From contig NZ_SLWB01000001.1 in NCBI RefSeq assembly GCF_004340205.1, positions 496,001 through 560,000 on the forward strand: a stretch of 64,000 nucleotides of DNA, in the 5' to 3' direction. The notes below the pieces were generated by a model. It ran no database searches, was not told the DNA's origin, and was given only the letters and a program-made list of their open reading frames with translations. Positions 1 through 9,267 of this stretch are shown here, piece by piece. A program made the position numbers and the translations under genes. The DNA is from Acetobacteroides hydrogenigenes. Its GTDB lineage: Bacteria; Bacteroidota; Bacteroidia; Bacteroidales; ZOR0009. The first letter of the stretch is position 1, and each line of letters starts with the position of its first letter.

Positions 1-894
1 ATAGCCAACTACATCGACGATGAGTTTGCCGACATAGCCATGCTACTCTACAGCTGCAAAGGGCGAGTTATCGTTTCGGGCATAGGGAAAAGCGCCATAA
101 TTGCTAGCAAAATTGTGGCTACTATGAATTCGACCGGAACGCCATCTATTTTTATGCATGCAGCAGATGCCATTCATGGAGATCTTGGCCTAATTCAGCC
201 AAACGACATCATAATCATACTATCTAAGAGCGGCAATACTCCAGAGATAAAGGTTCTTGTTCCCCTTATTCGCAATCTCGGAAACAAAATCATAGCGCTA
301 GTTTCGAGCACGGACTCTTATCTTGCGCTGAACGCCGACTATGTTTTAAAAGCAACAGTCGAAAAGGAGGCTTGTCCAAACAATCTTGCGCCAACCTCAT
401 CTACTACAGCACAGCTGGTTCTTGGCGATGCACTTGCCATGACGCTAATAAAGCTCAGAGGATTTACCTCGAACGACTTCGCAAGGTTCCACCCAGGAGG
501 ATCTTTAGGGAAAAAGTTATACATGCGAGTTGCAGATGTAATATCACCAGAGGTACCCAAGGTTTCTCTTGATGAAAAAATCCGTTCCATAATAATGGAA
601 ATCTCGTCAAAACGGTTAGGCGCAACTGCCGTTGTAAACGAAGACCAATCTCTTGCGGGCATAATCACCGATGGCGATTTAAGAAGAATGCTCGAAAAGG
701 GAACCAACGTAGAAAAGCTACAAGCAAAGGATATCATGACGATCAACCCTAAAACCATTGACATTAACGAATTAGCCATAAATGCTTTCGATAAAATGGA
801 GAAAAACAAGATCACCCAACTTGCGGTAATCCAGAATGGGAAATACGCAGGAATGGTCCACATCCATGATATTCTGAGAGAAGGTATTGCATAA
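1..894 (+). CDS. kdsD: Arabinose-5-phosphate isomerase (KdsD/KpsF/GutQ family), 5' partial
   Basis: The reading frame is open from base 1, so the true start lies upstream of the window. The protein has an N-terminal SIS sugar-phosphate isomerase domain (IVSGIGKSAIIASKI and LSKSGNTPE phosphosugar-binding loops) and two C-terminal CBS domains (the second with GIITDGDLRRML and MVHIHDILRE). This family interconverts D-ribulose-5-phosphate and D-arabinose-5-phosphate, the first step of Kdo synthesis for lipid A-linked LPS, in the cytosol. The gene ends just before a 44-bp perfect palindrome that probably terminates it. The downstream DUF5686 gene and lptB are also envelope-related. Confidence 0.93.
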   Translation: MANYIDDEFADIAMLLYSCKGRVIVSGIGKSAIIASKIVATMNSTGTPSIFMHAADAIHGDLGLIQPNDIIIILSKSGNTPEIKVLVPLIRNLGNKIIALVSSTDSYLALNADYVLKATVEKEACPNNLAPTSSTTAQLVLGDALAMTLIKLRGFTSNDFARFHPGGSLGKKLYMRVADVISPEVPKVSLDEKIRSIIMEISSKRLGATAVVNEDQSLAGIITDGDLRRMLEKGTNVEKLQAKDIMTINPKTIDINELAINAFDKMEKNKITQLAVIQNGKYAGMVHIHDILREGIA

Positions 895-912
895 AAACCT
901 TTTCCACTCATA

Positions 913-956
913 AAACGTGAAGGGCATTCTATACGTATAGAATGCCCTTCACGTTT
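913..956 (+). terminator. 44-bp perfect loopless palindrome after kdsD
   Basis: Positions 913-934 are the exact reverse complement of 935-956, giving a 22-bp stem with no spacer. It starts 18 bp after the kdsD stop codon and its right arm ends in TTT. In RNA it would form a strong hairpin, so it most likely acts as an intrinsic terminator in both directions, although the U-tract is short. Confidence 0.75.
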
Positions 957-1138
957 ACAACCAGCACATCACACAACCCATTAATTTAAAACAAGAAACA
1001 AAGAAGGACACTAAATCAATCTTTACTTTACTTGACCAAAAATGTAACAAACATCGTAACATCTTAAGTACAATTAACACTCCATTATAACACCTTACAA
1101 GGCGGCATGCTACTTTTATATTTTCTAAACAAAATAAT

Positions 1139-3604
1139 ATGCAAAGGCGTACTTTTACACTTCTAAAGTTTTTCTCCTTCATTGTTATTTTTGGAGCCCC
1201 TATTCTCTGCGCTGCTCAAACCACCAAAGTAAAAGGCAGGGTTATCGACGCAAACACCAAAGAAGCGCTTCCCTTTTGTAATATATCCTTCATAAAATCA
1301 ACAGTTGGAACAATCACAGATCAAAATGGATTTTTCTCAATTGATGCCAAGCAGGCCACTGACTCGATTTCAGTGCAATACGTTGGTTACAATCGAAGAT
1401 CTTTCCCAGTAAAAAAGAACACAACGAATAACTACACGATAGAGCTTATTCCGCAAAACTACGCGTTACAAGAAGTGGTTGTAAGGCCTGGTGAAAATCC
1501 TGCTCATGCCTTTTTTAGAAAAATTGTTGCAAATAAGAGTAGAAATAGCGTAACCAATCTGCCATCATACAGCTACAACGCATACACAAAAATGCAAATC
1601 GATGTAAACAACATCAAAAATGAGCTCAAGGACAAAAAACTTCTTAAGCAGTTTAAGTTCGTCTTCGACTACCTAGATACAAATAAGATGACGGGAAAAA
1701 CCTACATTCCCATACTTATCTCTGAATCACTATCAGACTACTACTACTCCAACTCCCCAAAAAGAGAGAAAGAAGTTATTAAGGCTAGCAAGACTTCTGG
1801 GATCGACAACAAGAGTGTTGCTCAATTTACTGGAAGAATGTACCAAAACATCAACATTTACGACAACTTTATAGATTTCTTCGACCAAGGCTTAATAAGC
1901 CCCCTCAATAACAACGGGCTTTCCTACTATAAGTACTATCTTCAGGACACCGCACTTATAGATGGCAAGCAATGCATAAGAATGAACTTCGTTCCGAAGC
2001 GAAAGCAAGAGCCTACTTTCACAGGCGAGATGTGGGTACACGATACTACTTACGCCGTTGTCAAAGTGGTCCTGCAGCTCAACAAGGGTGCCAACATCAA
2101 CTGGGTAAACGCAATGGCGGCCGAACAGGTTTTCCAGCCCGTAAACGATTCTGTATGGTTTCCCAAAAGCAGCAACCTTTTCATCGACTTTAAGATAACC
2201 AAAGGAACCGTCGGCTTTTTTGGACGTAACACAAGCGTCATCTCCAATGTGAAACTAAAAGCAGAATTTCCCGACTCCACAAAAAAAACTTCTCCAGACG
2301 TAATACTTAGCGACGAAGCTATTAATAAAGACACCAGCTACTGGGCTCAAAACCGCCCAGTAGAGCTCTCTGCTCAAGAAAAAGGCATCTACACAATGGT
2401 TGATAGGGTTAAGGAGGTTCCCTTATTCAAAACTGCAACAAACATCACCAACCTTCTTGTTAACTACTACTATCCAATAGGATACTTCGAATATGGACCT
2501 TACTATCAAACCTACAGCAACAACAGGATAGAAGGAGATAGGCTCAAATTTGGAGGTCGAACCTCCAACAAGGTTTCCACTAAAATTATGGTTGGAGGTT
2601 TTGCTGCTTATGGTTTTAAGGATGAAAAATTTAAGTACGGAGGCGATGTGCTTTACATGTTTAGCAAGGAACCTCGAATAACAGGATATGCATCATACAA
2701 AAAGGACATGGAACAGATGGGGCTTAGCCCATTCTCCCTCGCCGAAGATAATATCCTAACATCAGTACTCCGCCGTAATCCCAACTATAAGCTTAACTTA
2801 ATCGAGCAAACAAAATTCAAGTTCGACTACGAATGGGTACCAGGCATCTCCAGTGGCATTGAAATCAACTACAAGAACATCAATGCTTCTGAATTCGTAA
2901 CCATGAACCGTTTGGACGGAACAGGAGAAACACACATGCCTATAACAAACATCGTTTTAAGCACTCGTATCGCTAAAGGAGAGAAGTTTGTTGCTGGAGA
3001 ATTTGAGCGCATATCGCTAGGCAGTGATAACCCTATTATTAACGTAACCGCCACCTTTGGTATAAAGAGCATCTTTGGATCGAAGTATAGTTATACCCTG
3101 CTAGATGCTAACTACGTCCATAAGGTACCTTTAAATCCATTCGGATATCTTCGCTATATAATAGAAGGGGGCAAACTATTTGGTACAGTTCCTTACCCAC
3201 TGCTTAAACTGCATGAGGGGAATGAGACTTATGCGCTCAACAAGTTTTCTTTTAACATGATGAACTACTACGAATTTGCCAGCGACCAGTGGGTAAGTCT
3301 AACTCTAGAACATCACTTCAACGGATTCTTTCTAAACCACATACCTCTAATGAGGAAACTAAAATGGAGAGAAGTTGCCTACGGGAAAGGCCTTATAGGC
3401 TCTCTCTCCAATGCCAACAAAACAGGTGAATTCATATTCCCCAGTGGCTTATCAGACGTTAGCAAGCCATACTATGAAGTTGGCGTTGGGGTTGAGAATA
3501 TCTTCAAGATAATCCGCATTGATGCAATATGGAGGCTTAGCCATTTAAGCAATCCTAACATCGATAAATTTGGCATAAGAGCAGGTCTTCAGATTATTTT
3601 CTAA
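1139..3604 (+). CDS. Outer-membrane DUF5686 protein with carboxypeptidase-like plug domain
   Basis: An 821-residue secreted protein with an N-terminal signal peptide (hydrophobic residues 8-24, cleavage near AAQ). Residues about 29-115 form a CarboxypepD_reg-like beta-sandwich (VKGRVIDANTKEALPF, then a TITDQNGFFSI turn), as found before the barrels of Bacteroidetes TonB-dependent proteins. The rest matches the DUF5686 family, predicted outer-membrane beta-barrels of unknown function, with alternating aromatic strands and an aromatic C-terminus (LQIIF) typical of barrel insertion. Its neighbours are kdsD and lptB. A role in the outer membrane is likely from the family; a specific substrate cannot be inferred. 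Confidence 0.8.
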   Translation: MQRRTFTLLKFFSFIVIFGAPILCAAQTTKVKGRVIDANTKEALPFCNISFIKSTVGTITDQNGFFSIDAKQATDSISVQYVGYNRRSFPVKKNTTNNYTIELIPQNYALQEVVVRPGENPAHAFFRKIVANKSRNSVTNLPSYSYNAYTKMQIDVNNIKNELKDKKLLKQFKFVFDYLDTNKMTGKTYIPILISESLSDYYYSNSPKREKEVIKASKTSGIDNKSVAQFTGRMYQNINIYDNFIDFFDQGLISPLNNNGLSYYKYYLQDTALIDGKQCIRMNFVPKRKQEPTFTGEMWVHDTTYAVVKVVLQLNKGANINWVNAMAAEQVFQPVNDSVWFPKSSNLFIDFKITKGTVGFFGRNTSVISNVKLKAEFPDSTKKTSPDVILSDEAINKDTSYWAQNRPVELSAQEKGIYTMVDRVKEVPLFKTATNITNLLVNYYYPIGYFEYGPYYQTYSNNRIEGDRLKFGGRTSNKVSTKIMVGGFAAYGFKDEKFKYGGDVLYMFSKEPRITGYASYKKDMEQMGLSPFSLAEDNILTSVLRRNPNYKLNLIEQTKFKFDYEWVPGISSGIEINYKNINASEFVTMNRLDGTGETHMPITNIVLSTRIAKGEKFVAGEFERISLGSDNPIINVTATFGIKSIFGSKYSYTLLDANYVHKVPLNPFGYLRYIIEGGKLFGTVPYPLLKLHEGNETYALNKFSFNMMNYYEFASDQWVSLTLEHHFNGFFLNHIPLMRKLKWREVAYGKGLIGSLSNANKTGEFIFPSGLSDVSKPYYEVGVGVENIFKIIRIDAIWRLSHLSNPNIDKFGIRAGLQIIF

Positions 3605-3609
3605 ATTTG
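3602..3609 (+). promoter_or_regulatory. Promoter -7 element for lptB
   Basis: TAAATTTG fits the Bacteroidetes -7 consensus TAnnTTTG and lies 22 bp before the lptB start. It overlaps the stop codon of the preceding gene. I see no clear TTTG element at -33, so this is a moderate prediction. Confidence 0.45.
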
Positions 3610-3630
3610 CACGTTGCAAAACCATAGACA

Positions 3631-4356
3631 ATGAAATTACACAGCAATAACTTAGTAAAACGATATAAAACACGCACCGTAGTTAAAGGCGTATCCATAG
3701 AGGTAAACCAAGGTGAAATCGTAGGATTACTTGGTCCTAACGGAGCAGGTAAAACAACCAGCTTTTATATGATTGTTGGCTTAATTCGCCCTAACGAAGG
3801 CGAGATATTTCTTGATGATGAAAATATCACCAACATGCCGATGTACATGCGTGCCCAAAAAGGAATCGGCTATCTAGCTCAAGAAGCGTCCGTCTTTCGC
3901 ACTTTAAGCGTGGAAGATAACATCAAGACCGTACTAGAGCTAACCAAGCTAAGCGCTTCGGAACAAAAGGACAAGTTAGAGTCTCTTCTTAACGAATTTA
4001 GCCTTCAAAAGATTCGTAAGAGTTTGGGGATTCAGCTGTCAGGAGGTGAGCGTCGCAGAACAGAGATTGCCCGCTGCTTGGCCATCGACCCTAAGTTTAT
4101 TCTACTCGACGAACCATTCGCAGGAGTAGACCCCATTGCAGTAGAAGACATTCAGGGTATTGTAAAAAAATTGGTTGATAAAAATATCGGCATAATTATA
4201 ACCGACCACAACGTGCACGAAACCCTTTCAATTACCGACCGAGCGTACCTTCTATATGACGGTGAAATACTTAGAAGCGGAACAGCAGAGGTTCTTGCCA
4301 ACGACGAGACCGTTAGAAGACTATACCTCGGACAAAACTTCGAGCTTCGCAAGTAG
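3631..4356 (+). CDS. lptB: LPS export ABC transporter ATP-binding protein LptB
   Basis: At 241 residues this is the usual LptB length. It has Walker A GPNGAGKT (35-42), Q-loop Q84, the LSGGE signature (136-140), Walker B ILLDEP with catalytic E161, and the TDHNVHETL switch-histidine region, all closely LptB-like. LptB is the cytoplasmic ATPase that works with LptFG to pull LPS from the inner membrane to the LptC-A-DE bridge. It follows the envelope genes above by 26 bp and probably also has its own promoter. Confidence 0.95.
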   Translation: MKLHSNNLVKRYKTRTVVKGVSIEVNQGEIVGLLGPNGAGKTTSFYMIVGLIRPNEGEIFLDDENITNMPMYMRAQKGIGYLAQEASVFRTLSVEDNIKTVLELTKLSASEQKDKLESLLNEFSLQKIRKSLGIQLSGGERRRTEIARCLAIDPKFILLDEPFAGVDPIAVEDIQGIVKKLVDKNIGIIITDHNVHETLSITDRAYLLYDGEILRSGTAEVLANDETVRRLYLGQNFELRK

Positions 4357-4406
4357 CTATAAGACCTAAAAATTTGCGGAAATCTACCTAGATTCCCAAT
4401 ATAGCT

Positions 4407-4437
4407 ATTGTAGAAAACGTTTTTTGGTTTACCTTTG
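4407..4437 (+). promoter_or_regulatory. Promoter of first tRNA-Leu
   Basis: ATTG (4407-4410), a 19-bp spacer, and TACCTTTG (4430-4437) match the Bacteroidetes sigma-ABfr pattern. The predicted transcription start falls about 30 bp before the mature tRNA. Confidence 0.75.
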
Positions 4438-4582
4438 CATCGCTAAACCAAAAAACGAACACGGTAGCACAATGCGGATGTGGCGTAATTGGTAGCCGCG
4501 CTAGACTTAGGATCTAGTGCCGTGAGGCGTGGGGGTTCGAGTCCCTTCATCCGCACTAAAGCCCCAAGAAATTGGGGCTTTT
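4429..4582 (+). repeat. Direct repeat copy 1: complete tRNA-Leu cassette
   Basis: This 154-bp block is identical to 4724-4877. It contains the promoter -7 element, the leader, the whole tRNA and the terminator stem. The two copies are offset by exactly 295 bp. Similarity decays but continues to the -33 element, at the same offset. Confidence 0.95.
4474..4555 (+). tRNA. tRNA-Leu (anticodon UAG), copy 1
   Basis: The acceptor stem GCGGATG pairs with CATCCGC (4548-4554), with discriminator A4555. The anticodon stem CTAGA/TCTAG encloses the loop CTTAGGA with anticodon TAG at 4508-4510, reading CUA/CUN leucine codons. The long variable arm between 4518 and 4534 and the TTCGAGTC T-loop fit a class II tRNA-Leu of 82 nt. 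CCA is not encoded. Confidence 0.95.
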
Positions 4583-4584
4583 TT
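4558..4584 (+). terminator. Terminator of first tRNA-Leu
   Basis: The stem AAAGCCCCAA/TTGGGGCTTT has a GAAA tetraloop and is followed by a T-tract, directly after the tRNA. Confidence 0.9.
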
Positions 4585-4701
4585 ATTTACACCCCACCAA
4601 CACTCCTCCTCCTATTTCCAATACGAATAAGCTTCGCACTGCTTCTTAAAACCTCCATCCAGCACCTACTGCACTTTTTTTCGCTCATAGTCAACAAGAG
4701 T

Positions 4702-4732
4702 ATTGCAGATATAAAATTTTGGCTTACCTTTG
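4702..4732 (+). promoter_or_regulatory. Promoter of second tRNA-Leu
   Basis: ATTG (4702-4705), 19 bp, TACCTTTG (4725-4732): the same elements and spacing as the first copy, at the 295-bp offset. The spacer sequence differs between the copies. Confidence 0.75.
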
Positions 4733-4768
4733 CATCGCTAAACCAAAAAACGAACACGGTAGCACAAT

Positions 4769-4850
4769 GCGGATGTGGCGTAATTGGTAGCCGCGCTAGA
4801 CTTAGGATCTAGTGCCGTGAGGCGTGGGGGTTCGAGTCCCTTCATCCGCA
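4769..4850 (+). tRNA. tRNA-Leu (anticodon UAG), copy 2
   Basis: Identical in sequence to the tRNA at 4474-4555, with anticodon TAG at 4803-4805. It lies in its own transcription unit. Confidence 0.95.
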
Positions 4851-4852
4851 CT

Positions 4853-4877
4853 AAAGCCCCAAGAAATTGGGGCTTTT
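4853..4877 (+). terminator. Terminator of second tRNA-Leu
   Basis: The same GAAA-capped GCCCC/GGGGC stem as the first copy, followed by a T-rich run interrupted by one C. Confidence 0.9.
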
Positions 4878-4921
4878 CTTTTTTTATCCCGCTCATTAGC
4901 CAAACATCAGCCCAAAGTATG

Positions 4922-4953
4922 TTTGTAACTATTACCCCTTTTTCATACCTTTG
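4922..4953 (+). promoter_or_regulatory. Promoter of tig
   Basis: TTTG (4922-4925), a 20-bp spacer, and TACCTTTG (4946-4953) give a full match to the Bacteroidetes promoter. The implied leader before the tig start codon is about 110 nt. Confidence 0.7.
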
Positions 4954-5073
4954 TGCTCCCATTTAGTGCGTAAAAGACATTCTGATTATCAAAAACCTAC
5001 CTCTTGGCAGATGTTTTTAAGAAGGTCAGAAGCACTGGGGAAATAAAATTGCTCATCATTAAACTGTCAACAA

Positions 5074-6405
5074 ATGAATATTGCAAAGGAGAACGTTGAT
5101 GCTCTAAACGCAGTGCTTAAGATTAACATCGAGCCAAGCGACTACGAAGGAAATCTCGACAAGGCACTTGCCAACTACCGTAGAAACGCACGAATCGACG
5201 GCTTCCGTCCTGGCAAAGTACCTGCTGGGATTATCAACAAGATGTACCGCAAGCCTGCTCTCGTTGACGAGATCAACAAGCTTGTTTCAGATTCGATTTC
5301 GAACTTCCTAAAGGAAAGCGACACCAAGATTTTAGGCGAGCCCCTTCCAAGCGAGTCTCAAAAGGCTATCGACTGGGATAACGACAAGGCTTTCGAATTC
5401 TGCTTCGACTTAGGCATCGCTCCTGCTGTTGACATTAAGTTGACCAAGAGAGATAAGGTAAACTACTACAACATTGCCATCGACGATGAAATGCGCAACA
5501 GCTATATCACCAGCTACCAAAGCCGTTTCGGAAAGATGTCGGATGTTGATGTTGCTGAAGGCAAAGAGGATTTCCTTCGCGGTAACCTATCGCAAGCCGA
5601 CGGCCTAAGCATCGAAAACGCAGCATTCTCGCTTCGTCAGGTTGCTAAGGACGAGATCAAGGCTCAATTCGCAGGCAAAAAAGATGGAGACACCGTTGAG
5701 TTCAACGTAAACGAGGCTTTCGAAAACGAAACCGACAGGGCGGCCCTTCTTAACGTAAAGAAGGAAGAACTTGGAGCCATCAATCCAATATTCAGCTTCA
5801 CCATTACCGAAATTAAAAACTTCGAGAAGGCTGAGGTTAACCAAGAGCTTTACGACAAGGCGTTTGGAGAAGGGAACGTAAAGAGCTACGAAGAGTTCGT
5901 TGCCAAGGTTGACGAAGAAATCCGCGTAAATCTTGCCAAAGAAGGCGACTATAAGCTGCTTGTAGACCTACGCGAAAAGCTTATCGACAAGGCAGACCTT
6001 CAGCTTCCTGAAGAGTTCCTAAAACGATGGATTTACGTTATTAATGAAGGCAAGTTCACCAAAGAAGCCATCGAGAAGGAATTCCCAGCATTTGCCGAAG
6101 ACATGAAGTGGCAGCTTATTAAGGAATTCTTTGTAACGACCAACAACATCGAAGTTAGCGAAGAAGAGCTTCAGGCTGCTGCCGAGGAGTATGCTGGGTA
6201 CCAGTTCGCTCAATACGGAATGAGAAATCTTCCACAAGAGTACCTCACCAAATACGCTAGCGACATCCTTCAGAACAAGGAAGAGAGAAGACGTATTGTT
6301 GAGAAGAAGTTCGAAGACAAGGTAGTTGCTGCTGCAAAGGAGCTAGTTAAGGTTGAAGACAAAGAGGTGAGCGCTAAAGATTTTGACAAACTATTCGAAA
6401 AATAG
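5074..6405 (+). CDS. tig: Trigger factor
   Basis: A 443-residue ribosome-associated chaperone. The N-terminal domain carries the L23-docking signature GFRPGKVP (43-50). The middle segment, where the FKBP-type prolyl isomerase domain should be, is strongly diverged with no obvious FKBP active-site residues. The acidic helical C-terminal arms follow. It leads a tig-clpP-clpX cluster, the classic arrangement linking nascent-chain folding and proteolysis, and is 39 bp from clpP with no terminator between, so co-transcription is likely. Confidence 0.93.
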   Translation: MNIAKENVDALNAVLKINIEPSDYEGNLDKALANYRRNARIDGFRPGKVPAGIINKMYRKPALVDEINKLVSDSISNFLKESDTKILGEPLPSESQKAIDWDNDKAFEFCFDLGIAPAVDIKLTKRDKVNYYNIAIDDEMRNSYITSYQSRFGKMSDVDVAEGKEDFLRGNLSQADGLSIENAAFSLRQVAKDEIKAQFAGKKDGDTVEFNVNEAFENETDRAALLNVKKEELGAINPIFSFTITEIKNFEKAEVNQELYDKAFGEGNVKSYEEFVAKVDEEIRVNLAKEGDYKLLVDLREKLIDKADLQLPEEFLKRWIYVINEGKFTKEAIEKEFPAFAEDMKWQLIKEFFVTTNNIEVSEEELQAAAEEYAGYQFAQYGMRNLPQEYLTKYASDILQNKEERRRIVEKKFEDKVVAAAKELVKVEDKEVSAKDFDKLFEK

Positions 6406-6444
6406 TTGTATCTTTAATCATCACACTCAACAGTTGGAGGCTTT

Positions 6445-7122
6445 ATGAACGAATTCAACAAGTACGCAACAAAGCACATGGGGATTGGTAGCCTTAAGCT
6501 GCATCAGTATAACCGGATGCACAACATCTACAGCGGCTATATCAACCCAACGATTATCGAAGAGCGCCAGCTAAACGTTGCCTCGATGGACGTATTTTCG
6601 AGATTAATGATGGATCGCATCATCTTTCTTGGGGTACCCATTAACGACGACGTGGCCAACATCATTCAGGCGCAACTGCTTTTCCTCGACTCTACCGACA
6701 GCACGAAGGATGTTCAAATCTACCTGAACACCCCAGGAGGATCGGTTTACGCAGGACTCGGCATCTACGACACCATGCAGATCATCAACTCGGACGTTGC
6801 TACCATCTGCACGGGAATGGCAGCATCCATGGGTGCTGTACTGCTCACCGCAGGAGCCGCAGGCAAGCGCTCGGCCCTAACCCACTCGCGCGTGATGATT
6901 CATCAGCCAATGGGCGGCGCAGAGGGGCAGGCATCCGATATAGAGATTACTGCTAGAGAAATCGTCAAGCTAAAAAAGGAGCTGTACGAGATTATCTCGC
7001 TCCACTCCCACCAACCGCTCGAAAAGATCGAGAAGGATTCGGACAGAGATCACTGGATGAATTCTTTCGAGGCCAAAGAGTACGGGATGATCGACGAGGT
7101 GCTTGTTAAGAGTAGTAAGTAA
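6445..7122 (+). CDS. clpP: ATP-dependent Clp protease proteolytic subunit
   Basis: A 225-residue serine protease subunit. The triad is visible as S128 (in GMAASMGA), H153 (in MIHQPMGG) and D202, with the same 25- and 49-residue spacings as E. coli ClpP. The N-terminus is about 30 residues longer than E. coli ClpP and may include a cleaved propeptide. It forms the tetradecameric chamber fed by ClpX, encoded next. An SD-like GGAGG lies 6 bp before the ATG. Confidence 0.96.
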   Translation: MNEFNKYATKHMGIGSLKLHQYNRMHNIYSGYINPTIIEERQLNVASMDVFSRLMMDRIIFLGVPINDDVANIIQAQLLFLDSTDSTKDVQIYLNTPGGSVYAGLGIYDTMQIINSDVATICTGMAASMGAVLLTAGAAGKRSALTHSRVMIHQPMGGAEGQASDIEITAREIVKLKKELYEIISLHSHQPLEKIEKDSDRDHWMNSFEAKEYGMIDEVLVKSSK

Positions 7123-7137
7123 CAAAAGCCAGATACC

Positions 7138-7171
7138 AAAGAACCGCACCAACCCTGCGGTTCTTTTGGTT
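7138..7171 (+). terminator. Hairpin between clpP and clpX
   Basis: The stem AAAGAACCGCA/TGCGGTTCTTT with a 7-nt loop is followed by a T/G-rich run. It may partly terminate clpP transcripts and set the clpP:clpX ratio. Confidence 0.75.
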
Positions 7172-7204
7172 TATACATTGAGGTAACGCCTAAACATTAC
7201 AGAA

Positions 7205-8428
7205 ATGGCCGGTAAAAAATGTTCATTTTGCGGAAGGGAAGAAAAAGAGGTAAGCCTGCTTCTGGCGGGAATCTCTGGCCACATATGCGAGAGCTGCGTG
7301 GAGCAAGCCTCACAGATCGTCAGGGAGGAGCTCAAAAAGAAGGGGTCGTTTAACTTCTCCGACCTGCAGCTCCGCAAGCCCAACGAGATAAAAGCGTTCC
7401 TAGACCAGTACGTCATAGGGCAAGATGAAGCCAAGAAGTTTCTTTCGGTTGCCGTCTACAACCACTACAAGAGGCTGAAGCACGCCACCATCTCCGACGA
7501 CGAGGATGTGGAGATCGAAAAGTCGAACATCATCCTTGTTGGCGAAACAGGAACCGGCAAGACGCTACTTGCTCGTACCATCGCTAAGCTGCTCCACGTG
7601 CCATTTACCATCGTGGATGCCACCGTGCTCACCGAAGCCGGCTACGTGGGCGAAGACGTTGAGAGCATCCTCTCGCGCCTGCTGCAGGTGGCCGACTACA
7701 ACGTGGAAATGGCCGAGAAGGGCATCGTATTTATCGACGAGATCGACAAGATTGCCCGCAAGAGCGATAACCCATCCATCACCCGCGACGTATCGGGCGA
7801 AGGCGTTCAGCAGGCCCTGCTAAAGCTGCTTGAGGGGGCTGTGGTTAACGTTCCACCACAGGGCGGAAGGAAGCACCCCGAGCAGAAGATGATTCAGGTG
7901 AACACCAAGAACATCCTCTTCGTTTGTGGCGGCGCTTTCGACGGCATCGAGAAGAAGATTGCCCAGCGCATGAACACCAAGGTGGTGGGCTACGGCACCT
8001 CCAAGAAGGCGGAAACCATCAACAAGGCCAACCTGCTACAGTACATTGCTCCGCAGGACCTAAAGTCGTTCGGTCTGATCCCCGAGATCATCGGTCGCCT
8101 ACCCGTGCTCACCTACCTACGTCCGCTCGACAGGGATGCTCTTCGCTCGATCCTTACCGAGCCAAAGAACTCCATTATCAAGCAGTACGTACGGATGTTC
8201 GAGATGGATGGCATTAAGCTGGAATTCGACGAAGAAGCGCTGGAGTACATCGTAGACAAGGCGGTAGAGTTTAAGCTCGGCGCCCGCGGCCTTCGCTCCA
8301 TCTGCGAGGCGATAATGATCGACCCGATGTTCGAGTTCCCATCAATGGAAACCGATAGCCTAAAGATCACGCTCGAATTCGCAAAGGAAAAGATAGAAAA
8401 GATCAACTCGCATATGCTAAAGGCATAG
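7205..8428 (+). CDS. clpX: Clp protease ATP-binding subunit ClpX
   Basis: A 407-residue AAA+ unfoldase. It has the N-terminal zinc-binding domain (C6, C9, C28, C31), Walker A GETGTGKT (113-120), pore loop GYVGED (146-151), Walker B VFIDEID (175-181) and a C-terminal sensor-2 region (GARGLRSI). It recognises and unfolds substrates for ClpP. The segment uses more G+C-rich codons than neighbouring genes such as mutL. Confidence 0.97.
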   Translation: MAGKKCSFCGREEKEVSLLLAGISGHICESCVEQASQIVREELKKKGSFNFSDLQLRKPNEIKAFLDQYVIGQDEAKKFLSVAVYNHYKRLKHATISDDEDVEIEKSNIILVGETGTGKTLLARTIAKLLHVPFTIVDATVLTEAGYVGEDVESILSRLLQVADYNVEMAEKGIVFIDEIDKIARKSDNPSITRDVSGEGVQQALLKLLEGAVVNVPPQGGRKHPEQKMIQVNTKNILFVCGGAFDGIEKKIAQRMNTKVVGYGTSKKAETINKANLLQYIAPQDLKSFGLIPEIIGRLPVLTYLRPLDRDALRSILTEPKNSIIKQYVRMFEMDGIKLEFDEEALEYIVDKAVEFKLGARGLRSICEAIMIDPMFEFPSMETDSLKITLEFAKEKIEKINSHMLKA

Positions 8429-8431
8429 CAC

Positions 8432-8466
8432 AAAAGGCTACCCCAAAACGGTAGCCTTTTCTTTTA
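8432..8466 (+). terminator. Terminator of clpX
   Basis: The stem AAAAGGCTAC/GTAGCCTTTT followed by TCTTTTA. It lies between clpX and the convergent gene ending at 8497 and could serve both strands. Confidence 0.85.
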
Positions 8467-8496
8467 TAGCTATGGCAATAAGGTGCATCTAAGGCG

Positions 8497-9267
8497 TTAG
8501 CTTTCTTCGGGAGCAGACTGATCTTGGACCTTCTTCTTTCCATTTTTTCGGGCGGCCTTATGCCTTGCGACCACCTCCGCAAACTCCTTCCTTATAGTAT
8601 TTATAATCTGAAGCGCCTCGTGGTACTGTGCATCCTTCGAGAGCTGAACCTTTAATACGATGTAGCTGCAGAGCAGCTGGTACTGTCGGATTACGTCCTT
8701 GCGCAAATCTACGCTCTTAACGCTATTCTTACCTAAATAGTCGTCCCGCCGGCTTTCGTAGAGATCAACTAAGCTCTCATTTTCCTTTTTTAACCGAATG
8801 ACTACAGGCGAAAGCGTCAGCTTCTCGATCATAGGCTTATAGGCAGGGCCTTCGAGCTCCTCGACCAGCTTTTCGGCCGTTCCGCTTCCCTTTTCCAAGG
8901 CCATTCGTGCAATATTTCCACAGGTATTAATCAGGATAGTAAGTCCAGCAGCGGCTTGTAGCACTTCTGTATCGGTTGAATACTGCGCATTTTTAATGCC
9001 GACCTTAAGAGCCGAAAAGCACCTATCGCGAACCTGCTTGGCGGCAAGTATTTCTTCCGTTTTTATACTTTTTTGAACCTGTAGGATTACCTTATTAAAC
9101 TCTTCGGATAAGGTAAGAAGGATGGCTAAGATTTGTCGAAGATCGGCATCGGTTAGAACGCTAGCATCAATCTCGTTGATACGACTTGCTTGGCTAAAAA
9201 CAAATTGGTAGAAGCTTACATTGCCTAAATCGCGAGCTGGATTTTTAAACAGAAGGGTTCTTTTCAT
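8497..9267 (-). CDS. Hypothetical protein, possibly DUF6261 family
   Basis: About 256 residues, mostly alpha-helical, with a Lys-rich tail (ARKNGKKKVQ) and no signal peptide or membrane segment. The general pattern (MKRTL...FYQFVF...INEID) recalls the Bacteroidales DUF6261 family, but that is from memory and not confirmed. I chose the ATG at 9267; a GTG nine codons upstream (9294) is in frame and possible. It is a single-gene unit, facing clpX at its 3' end and flanked upstream by about 570 bp of gene-free sequence. Function unknown. Confidence 0.65.
   Translation of the reverse strand: MKRTLLFKNPARDLGNVSFYQFVFSQASRINEIDASVLTDADLRQILAILLTLSEEFNKVILQVQKSIKTEEILAAKQVRDRCFSALKVGIKNAQYSTDTEVLQAAAGLTILINTCGNIARMALEKGSGTAEKLVEELEGPAYKPMIEKLTLSPVVIRLKKENESLVDLYESRRDDYLGKNSVKSVDLRKDVIRQYQLLCSYIVLKVQLSKDAQYHEALQIINTIRKEFAEVVARHKAARKNGKKKVQDQSAPEES

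Larger units (their letters stand above)
4724..4877 (+). repeat. Direct repeat copy 2: complete tRNA-Leu cassette
   Basis: Identical over 154 bp to 4429-4582. About 140 bp of unrelated sequence separates the two copies, so the duplication is either old with the cassette kept uniform by gene conversion, or copied with a short unique flank. Confidence 0.95.

Noticed and set aside
339-911. 190-codon minus-strand frame inside kdsD
   Set aside because: Overlaps the conserved SIS/CBS coding sequence completely and resembles no protein family.
4429-4877. Attachment site or integrative element at the duplicated tRNA
   Set aside because: Only about 140 bp separates the copies, with no integrase or cargo; the repeat covers the whole cassette rather than a tRNA 3' end.
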